DNA of 10,409 nucleotides. Source: Cellvibrionaceae bacterium. GTDB taxonomy: Bacteria; Pseudomonadota; Gammaproteobacteria; Pseudomonadales; Cellvibrionaceae. The notes below the pieces were generated by a model. That model was not told where the DNA came from and searched no databases. It saw only the letters and a program-made list of their open reading frames with translations. The stretch is taken from positions 1 through 10,409 of the forward strand of contig JAOXRV010000290.1 in the NCBI GenBank assembly GCA_025800435.1, given 5' to 3'. Each line of letters opens with the position of its first letter. Position 1 is the first letter of the stretch. A program made the translations under genes and the position numbers. This document shows positions 5,452-10,409 of the stretch, piece after piece.

Positions 5452-6963
5452 ATGCCTGAATCCTACGTCAAAAAAATCCTCGACGCCCGTATCTACGATG
5501 TGGCCCGTGAAACCCAGTTAGATGAAGCACCATTGATTTCCGAGCGTATTGGCAACCGGGTGTTGATTAAGCGTGAGGATTTGCAGCCCGTATTTTCATT
5601 CAAAGTGCGCGGCGCCTATAACAAGCTGCGCCTGCTTAGCCCCGAGCAACAAGCCAAGGGGGTGATCGCCGCCTCCGCCGGCAACCACGCCCAGGGCCTG
5701 GCCCTTGCGGCCAAGTCCCTCGGGGTTAAAGCCACCATTGTTATGCCCAAGACCACACCCAGTATTAAAGTGGATGCGGTGCGCCGCCGGGGCGCCAAGG
5801 TGGTGTTGCACGGCGATGCCTACGACGATGCCGCTGCCATGGCCAATACAATGGTGGCAGAGCAGGGGCTGAGCTATATTCACCCCTTTGACGACCCGGA
5901 TGTGATCGCCGGCCAGGGCACGGTAGCGATGGAAATACTGCGCCAGCACCCGGGTAAAATTGATGCGGTGTATATTCCCGTGGGCGGCGGTGGCCTGTGT
6001 GCCGGGATGGCCGCCTATATCAAATATGTGCGCCCGGATATTAAAGTCTATGCGGTTGAGCCCGAAGATGCGGCCTGTTTAAAACTGGCACTGGATAAAG
6101 GCCGGCGCGCTACTTTGCCCGAGGTGGGTATTTTTGCCGACGGTGTGGCGGTCGCCCAAATTGGCAAGGAAACCTTTCGGGTGTTAAAGCACACGGTCGA
6201 TGGGGTAGTAACCGCCAGTGCCGATGAAATGTGTGCGGCGATTAAAGATATTTTTGAAGATACTCGTTCCATCGCCGAGCCCGCCGGGGCCCTATCCCTG
6301 GCCGGCTTAAAGAAGCATATGGCCGAGCAGGGCTGGCAGGGTAAAACTGCGATTGCCATATGCAGTGGCGCCAACACCAATTTTGACCGCCTGCGCTATA
6401 TCTCTGAACGCACCGAGATCGGTGAAAAGCGCGAGGCCATGTTGACCGTTACCCTGCCCGAACAGGCCGGCGCCTTTCGCAAATTAAGTAAGGCCCTGGG
6501 GCGGCGCGCTATCACCGAGTTTAACTACCGTTACGGTGACACCGAGCAGGCCCATGTGCTGGTTGGTGTGCAGGTGGCCGATGATCAGGGCCGCCAAGAT
6601 CTCGTTGCGGACCTGCGCAGCAAGGGCTATGAGGTAATCGACATGACCGATAACGAAGTGGCTAAATTGCATGTGCGCCATATGGTCGGCGGCCACGCGC
6701 CCCAGGTTGAAAACGAGCGCCTGTTTAGCTTTGAATTCCCCGAGCGCCCCGGCGCTATGGATAACTTTCTCAGCAAAACCGCCAGCCGCTGGAATATCTC
6801 CCTGTTTCACTACCGCAATCACGGTGCTGCCTACGGCCGAGTTTTAGTGGGTATGCAGGTGCCCAAAGAGGATAATAAGGAGCTGCTGGCCTTGCTCGAC
6901 GGTCTCGATTACCGCTACCGGGAAGAGACCGACAGCGAAGCTTATAAGTGTTTCTTAGCTTGA
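5452..6963 (+). CDS. ilvA: Threonine ammonia-lyase (biosynthetic threonine deaminase)
   Basis: IlvA converts L-threonine to 2-oxobutanoate and ammonia, the first committed step of isoleucine synthesis, using pyridoxal phosphate. The protein has 503 residues (E. coli 514). The catalytic domain covers about 1-320: the cofactor lysine K51 in SFKVRGAYNK, the substrate loop SAGNH (75-79) and the phosphate-binding glycine loop VGGGGL (177-182). Two ACT-like regulatory domains follow, at about 328-400 (MLTVTLPEQAGAF) and 423-495 (LFSFEFPERPGAM). Their presence marks the biosynthetic, isoleucine-inhibited form and rules out the short catabolic TdcB type. ATG at 5452 gives the usual N terminus MPESYVKKIL; its ribosome binding site is weak. 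No terminator follows: the promoter of the B12-uptake genes overlaps the stop codon, so some read-through into the riboswitch is possible. Confidence 0.97.
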   Translation: MPESYVKKILDARIYDVARETQLDEAPLISERIGNRVLIKREDLQPVFSFKVRGAYNKLRLLSPEQQAKGVIAASAGNHAQGLALAAKSLGVKATIVMPKTTPSIKVDAVRRRGAKVVLHGDAYDDAAAMANTMVAEQGLSYIHPFDDPDVIAGQGTVAMEILRQHPGKIDAVYIPVGGGGLCAGMAAYIKYVRPDIKVYAVEPEDAACLKLALDKGRRATLPEVGIFADGVAVAQIGKETFRVLKHTVDGVVTASADEMCAAIKDIFEDTRSIAEPAGALSLAGLKKHMAEQGWQGKTAIAICSGANTNFDRLRYISERTEIGEKREAMLTVTLPEQAGAFRKLSKALGRRAITEFNYRYGDTEQAHVLVGVQVADDQGRQDLVADLRSKGYEVIDMTDNEVAKLHVRHMVGGHAPQVENERLFSFEFPERPGAMDNFLSKTASRWNISLFHYRNHGAAYGRVLVGMQVPKEDNKELLALLDGLDYRYREETDSEAYKCFLA

Positions 6964-6988
6964 CCTTTGGCCAATGCAGGCGTACTGT
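6960..6988 (+). promoter_or_regulatory. Probable promoter of the btuBCD operon, over the ilvA stop codon
   Basis: TTGACC (6960-6965, five of six -35 consensus bases) and TACTGT (6983-6988, three of six) are exactly 17 bases apart. The -35 box includes the ilvA TGA. A start near 6995 would place the riboswitch at the very 5' end of the transcript. Confidence 0.55.
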
Positions 6989-6994
6989 GCGCCC

Positions 6995-7150
6995 AGCATT
7001 TGGTGCCTGCCAGCCCCAGTGGTACAGGGTTTGGGTAGGTTAAACGGGAAGTCTGGTTCCGGCGTCAATCGTCTCAATCCAGCGCTGCCCCCGCAACGGT
7101 GATGACTTGTGCCACTAGACACAAGCCTAAGCCCGATACCGGCCGGTGCA
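6995..7150 (+). promoter_or_regulatory. Cobalamin riboswitch
   Basis: This leader RNA should bind adenosylcobalamin or a related cobalamin and repress the downstream uptake genes. The B12 box is clear: GCTGCCCCCGCAACGGT at 7084-7100. Other conserved parts appear in the right order: GGTGCC (7002-7007), TTAAACGGGAA (7040-7050), CTGG (7053-7056) pairing with CCAG (7079-7082), a stem CTTGTG/CACAAG (7106-7111 with 7120-7125), and AAGCCCGATACCGGCC (7129-7144). The ends are approximate. It sits between ilvA and a BtuB-type receptor gene, a common place for this class. It also occupies what would otherwise be an N-terminal extension of that gene. Confidence 0.95.
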
Positions 7151-7270
7151 TTAAACGATGAAGCGGAGGGCTTTATCGGTGATGCCCGCTTCGAGTCTCA
7201 CCTCTCCCTCCCTCAGTCTACCTGGCCCCACCCTATATGGGGCATCGCATTGATAACGATTGAGGATACT
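7151..7270 (+). promoter_or_regulatory. Riboswitch expression platform and btuB leader
   Basis: Two hairpins are possible: GAAGCGG/CCGCTTC (7160-7166 with 7186-7192) and GCCCCA/TGGGGC (7225-7230 with 7238-7243). Neither is followed by a T run, so classic intrinsic termination is unlikely; control of translation or Rho-dependent termination is more plausible. GGAGGG (7165-7170) precedes a 24-codon frame (GTG 7179 or ATG 7182, stop 7251-7253) and could also pair with the pyrimidine tract around 7207-7212. The btuB ribosome binding site GAGGA is at 7262-7266. Confidence 0.5.
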
Positions 7271-9079
7271 ATGACTGTATTTTTACAACGCCCCCTGGCT
7301 TTAGCCCTGGCGTTTAGTGCCTGTGCCCAGGCCGAAGATATTGAAACTATTCATGTTGTGGCCCGTGCCGCCACCCCCTTGGCCCAGCAGCCCGCCGCCG
7401 TTACGGTGATTGAAGCTGAACAGATTGAACAGCGCGGTTACGCCAATTTGGCCGATGTATTGCGCAACCAGCCGGCTATTCAAGTCAGCAACAGCGGTGG
7501 TCTTGGTAAGGCTAGCTCGCTGCGCATTCGCGGTGAAGAAGGCTATCGCACTAAGGTATTAGTAGATGGTATGGACTTGGCTGACCCCACCGCCACCCAG
7601 GTTCAAGCCCAAGTGCAGCACGTCGATGTGGCGGGCTTTGAGCGAATTGAAATTTTGCGAGGCCCCCAGGGCCTGGTTTATGGTGCGGATGCCGGTGGCG
7701 TGATCAGTGCCAGCAGCAAGCCCACGCAGGCTGGTGACAAGCTGGTCACCAGTGTTGAGCTTGGCCGTTATGGTTATCAGCGCCTACAGGGCAAGTATTC
7801 ACACCGCAGCGAGCAGGCCTTTGTTAGCCTCAGCGCCAGTGACCTGGACAGCGATGGCTTTAATGCGCGCACGATCGATGCCGGTAATGAAACTGATGGC
7901 TATGAGAACACTAGCTTTCACCTCGCCACCGGCTACCAGATAAACGAACAGCTCAGTGTTGAAGCGGTACTGCGCGATGTCGACGCCGATGCAGGCTTTG
8001 ATGGCTTTTCAGCCAGCAGTGACCACGACAACAACAGCCATTTTGAACAGCAGGCCGCTCGCCTGGCTTTGAATTACCAAGCCCAGGGCAGCCGCCACAG
8101 CTTCGCCTACCATCGCAATCAGGTTGAGCGTGAAAACACTGTATTGTCCACCGGTGCACGCACTTACCTGGCCGAGGGCATGATCGAAACCCTGCAATAC
8201 AACAGCAGCTGGGAGGTGAGTGATAAAGCCCAGCTGATCTTCGGCCTGGAGCGCGAGCAGCAACAAGATGATGCCAACCACTTTGAGCGCGACCAGGACG
8301 GTGTCTATCTGGCCTTTGAAGGCGAGCTTATCGATGCTTTATACCTGAGTGCCGGCCTGCGTTACGATGACAACGAAGATTTTGGCTCACACACCAGCTA
8401 TCGCTTAGGTGTCGCCTATGATATTGCCCTGAGTGACAGCGTGCTCACCCTTAAGGGCGCTTACGGTGCTGGCTTTCGTGCACCCAGTTTGTTTGAGGTG
8501 TACAACCCCTACTACGGCAACCCAGCGCTGACCGAAGAGCAGAGTCAAGGTGGTGATATTGGTCTGGCCTGGCGCAATCAGGCTGGCACCAAAGCTGAGC
8601 TGGTCTACTTCTATCAAGAGGTTGAAGATCTTATCGAGTATGTGTGGAATAGCAGTGGCGGTAATTATGCCCAAACCCAGGGTGTCGCGGTTTCTAAAGG
8701 GGTAGAGCTGCAACTGCATCAGCAATTGGGGCAGGCCCTGGCGCTGCACTTTAATGCCACCTATAACGATGCCCATCAAGCCGATGGCAAGCAGCGCATC
8801 CGTCGTCCGCGGGTACTGGCCAACCTCGGCCTCGACTATGACTTGCTCGATGGTCAAGTGACGTTGAGCGGCAACCTGCGTCACGCTAGCCGCCAGCGTG
8901 ACTTCGGTGCAAACTTGGCTGAGCATCAGGTTTTGGACATTAAGCTAAGCTGGCAGGCCACCCCCGAGTTGGCTTTCTTCACCCGGGTAGAAAATGCCCT
9001 GGATGAGGAATATCGGGAAGCCGCCGGCTACAATACCGCGCGCGCCGCCGCCTACGCCGGTGTAAGGTTGCAGTTCTAA
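7271..9079 (+). CDS. btuB: TonB-dependent outer-membrane cobalamin receptor (BtuB family)
   Basis: This outer-membrane beta-barrel receptor should import vitamin B12 into the periplasm using energy from TonB-ExbBD. I start it at ATG 7271, preceded by GAGGA; a longer reading frame from 7109 only runs through the riboswitch. The 602 residues (E. coli precursor 614) begin with a signal peptide cut after A21 (CAQA). A TonB box candidate ETIHVVA (25-31) follows. The plug domain covers about 38-150 (VTVIEAEQIEQRGYANLADVLRN as a split motif, then RIRGEEGYRTKVLVDG and IEILRGPQGLVYGADAGGVI). The barrel fills the rest and ends in the usual C-terminal Phe (LQF). Asp-rich loops such as DVDADAGFDGF may bind calcium as in E. 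coli BtuB, an inference. The riboswitch upstream and the BtuCD genes downstream make cobalamin the likely substrate. Its TAA shares one base with the next ATG. Confidence 0.93.
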   Translation: MTVFLQRPLALALAFSACAQAEDIETIHVVARAATPLAQQPAAVTVIEAEQIEQRGYANLADVLRNQPAIQVSNSGGLGKASSLRIRGEEGYRTKVLVDGMDLADPTATQVQAQVQHVDVAGFERIEILRGPQGLVYGADAGGVISASSKPTQAGDKLVTSVELGRYGYQRLQGKYSHRSEQAFVSLSASDLDSDGFNARTIDAGNETDGYENTSFHLATGYQINEQLSVEAVLRDVDADAGFDGFSASSDHDNNSHFEQQAARLALNYQAQGSRHSFAYHRNQVERENTVLSTGARTYLAEGMIETLQYNSSWEVSDKAQLIFGLEREQQQDDANHFERDQDGVYLAFEGELIDALYLSAGLRYDDNEDFGSHTSYRLGVAYDIALSDSVLTLKGAYGAGFRAPSLFEVYNPYYGNPALTEEQSQGGDIGLAWRNQAGTKAELVYFYQEVEDLIEYVWNSSGGNYAQTQGVAVSKGVELQLHQQLGQALALHFNATYNDAHQADGKQRIRRPRVLANLGLDYDLLDGQVTLSGNLRHASRQRDFGANLAEHQVLDIKLSWQATPELAFFTRVENALDEEYREAAGYNTARAAAYAGVRLQF

Positions 9080-10110
9080 TGCAGCGGCTGCGGCCGGGCT
9101 ATCTGCTCTGGGGCTTGGCCTTGTGCCTGCCCCTGGCGCTGTGGATGGCTTTGGCCGCCGGCTCCCAGTGGGCCAGCCCGCAAGCGCTGTGGTTCAGTCT
9201 CAGCGCCCAAGATGGATCAATCGACGCACTCATCATTAACTCTATTCGCCTGCCGCGCGCTGTGTTTGCAGTTTTAGTGGGTGCTATCCTAGCCACCGCC
9301 GGTGCGGTGATGCAGGGCCTGTTTCGCAATCCTTTAGCTGATCCGAGTCTAATTGGCGTCAATGGCGGCGCCTCGCTCGGTGCAAGTTTGGCACTGGTGG
9401 TCGGGCTGGGCCTAATTGGCCAGAGCCCCCTCGGCGATTTTATGCTAGTTGCGCTCGGTGCATTTGCCGGTGCCATCATGACCACCATACTGGTCTATCG
9501 TTTATCGGCTGCCGAGCAGGGCCACTCGGTAGCGATGATGTTATTGGCCGGCATCGCGGTCACCGCCTTTGCAGCGGCGGTCACCAACCTGCTGGAATAC
9601 CTGGCCAGCAATGAACACCTGCGCCGCATCAGTATCTGGGAGATGGGCAGCCTAGAAGGTGTTAAAGCCTGGCAGCTAATATTGTTGGCGCTGTTGGGCG
9701 TTGGTTTTTTTGCCTTAACCCTAGCCAGGGCTCAAGCGCTTAATGCTCTGCTGTTGGGCGAGAGCGAAGCCCGCCACCTTGGCGTTGATGTGCAAGGCCT
9801 AAAACGCAGTATGATTATGGCGGTAGCACTGGTCACGGCGCTGGTGGTGGCACTGGCGGGCATCATCGGTTTTGTGGGCTTAATTGTGCCCCATGTGGTG
9901 CGCCTATTAATTGGACCCAATCACCGCTATTTATTGCCTGCCAGTGCTCTGGCCGGGGCGCTGTTGTTGCTCTTGGCCGATACCTTGGCGCGCACCATAG
10001 TGGCGCCGGCTGAGTTGCCGGTGGGGGTGGTTACCGCGCTAGCCGGTGCGCCTTTCTTTATCAGTTTATTGCGTCAGCGCCGGGCCATGTTCGGGGGCAG
10101 TGATGGCTGA
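9079..10110 (+). CDS. btuC: Cobalamin ABC transporter permease (BtuC/FecCD family)
   Basis: This inner-membrane permease should form a homodimer carrying B12 into the cytoplasm with the BtuD ATPase. The 343 residues (E. coli BtuC 326) are almost entirely hydrophobic, consistent with the roughly ten membrane segments of the family. Conserved family blocks are present: RLPRAVFAVLVGAILATAGA (57-76), QGLFRNPLADPSLIGVNGGA (79-98), LLLGESEARHLGV (224-236, the coupling region to the ATPase) and IIGFVGLIVPHVVRLL (262-277), then LPVGVVTALAGAPFF (313-327). The start ATG overlaps the btuB stop (TAATG), indicating translational coupling; its own ribosome binding site is weak. The same family serves heme and siderophores, and protein sequence alone does not separate them; the riboswitch decides for cobalamin. 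The end overlaps the next gene by 8 nt. Confidence 0.92.
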   Translation: MQRLRPGYLLWGLALCLPLALWMALAAGSQWASPQALWFSLSAQDGSIDALIINSIRLPRAVFAVLVGAILATAGAVMQGLFRNPLADPSLIGVNGGASLGASLALVVGLGLIGQSPLGDFMLVALGAFAGAIMTTILVYRLSAAEQGHSVAMMLLAGIAVTAFAAAVTNLLEYLASNEHLRRISIWEMGSLEGVKAWQLILLALLGVGFFALTLARAQALNALLLGESEARHLGVDVQGLKRSMIMAVALVTALVVALAGIIGFVGLIVPHVVRLLIGPNHRYLLPASALAGALLLLLADTLARTIVAPAELPVGVVTALAGAPFFISLLRQRRAMFGGSDG

Positions 10111-10409
10111 TACCATTTTAAACTTGCCCAACTTGAGTCTGGGCCCTGCAAATAAACCGCGTCTGGCGCCCCTAAATTTAGAGTTTTATGGCGGCCAGTT
10201 GGTGGCCCTGTTAGGCACCAATGGGGCGGGTAAATCCAGCCTGCTCAAACTGGCTAGCGGTGAATTGCGCAGCGATGCCGGTGAGCCGAGCTTCGGCGGT
10301 CGCAGACTGAGCCAATGGCTACCCGTGGAGCTGGCCCGGCACCTGGCCAGCTTGGGCCAGCAGTCGCCGTTGAACTTTCCCTACACGGCCCGAGAAGTGG
10401 TGGAGTTGG
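10103..10409 (+). CDS. btuD: Cobalamin ABC transporter ATPase, 5' part (cut by the window end)
   Basis: The first 102 codons of an ABC ATPase are visible; the gene runs off the window. It begins MADTILNLPNLSLGP and holds the Walker A motif GTNGAGKSS (about 38-46) and a Q-loop region around GQQSPLNFPYTAREVVEL. The ABC signature, Walker B and H-loop would lie outside. The ATG is within the end of btuC (8-nt overlap), with GGGGG just upstream as a possible ribosome binding site; GTG at 10100 is an alternative in-frame start. Similarity to HmuV-type heme ATPases is also evident, as the families are close. With the permease and the riboswitch-controlled receptor it most likely powers B12 import. 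A periplasmic binding protein (BtuF) is not in the window. Confidence 0.9.
   Translation, partial: MADTILNLPNLSLGPANKPRLAPLNLEFYGGQLVALLGTNGAGKSSLLKLASGELRSDAGEPSFGGRRLSQWLPVELARHLASLGQQSPLNFPYTAREVVEL

Noticed and set aside
7109..7270. 54-residue N-terminal extension of BtuB
   Set aside because: It is a translation of the riboswitch; the signal peptide and ribosome binding site point to ATG 7271.

Overview
The window looks like a chromosomal segment of a free-living, probably marine gammaproteobacterium of the Cellvibrionales/Pseudomonas-like kind. This rests on the IlvA and RpiA proteins, a PAS-GGDEF-EAL regulator, an outer-membrane cobalamin receptor under a cobalamin riboswitch, and a PEP-CTERM-like sorting tail. 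The taxon is inferred from protein style and base composition; there is no rRNA here.

Layout from left to right. (1) 1-75 holds a short repeat copy and a strong bidirectional terminator. (2) 100-960 (-) encodes a secreted protein with six identical proline-rich heptapeptides and a C-terminal membrane-sorting tail. (3) 961-1238 is non-coding, with a 12-bp palindrome and a second copy of the repeat. (4) 1239-1910 (-) is rpiA, ribose-5-phosphate isomerase A, with a TATAAT promoter at 1946-1974. (5) 2114-3211 (+) is a secreted matrixin-like zinc metalloprotease with an extra C-terminal beta-rich module. (6) 3206-5329 (-) is a PAS-PAS-GGDEF-EAL protein with a broken cyclase motif and an intact phosphodiesterase site; it meets the protease gene tail to tail with a 6-nt overlap. 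(7) 5330-5451 is a divergent intergenic region with the third repeat copy and a probable ilvA promoter. (8) 5452-6963 (+) is ilvA, threonine deaminase with two regulatory ACT-like domains. (9) 6960-7270 holds a promoter over the ilvA stop codon, then a cobalamin riboswitch and its expression platform. (10) 7271-10409 (+) is a tightly packed B12-uptake operon: btuB receptor, btuC permease (1-nt overlap) and the start of btuD ATPase (8-nt overlap), cut by the window end.

How they work together: BtuB, BtuC and BtuD form the import path for vitamin B12 across the outer and inner membranes, and the riboswitch should shut it off when cobalamin is plentiful. RpiA and IlvA are housekeeping enzymes that are close neighbours in some relatives such as Pseudomonas; here a protease gene and a c-di-GMP phosphodiesterase gene lie between them. 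No clearly new multi-gene system is visible. The least explained signals are a 17-27 nt intergenic repeat in three same-orientation copies, each followed by an inverted repeat or hairpin; a higher-order duplication inside the heptapeptide repeat; and a riboswitch expression platform with no U-tract terminator but with a possible short leader ORF.
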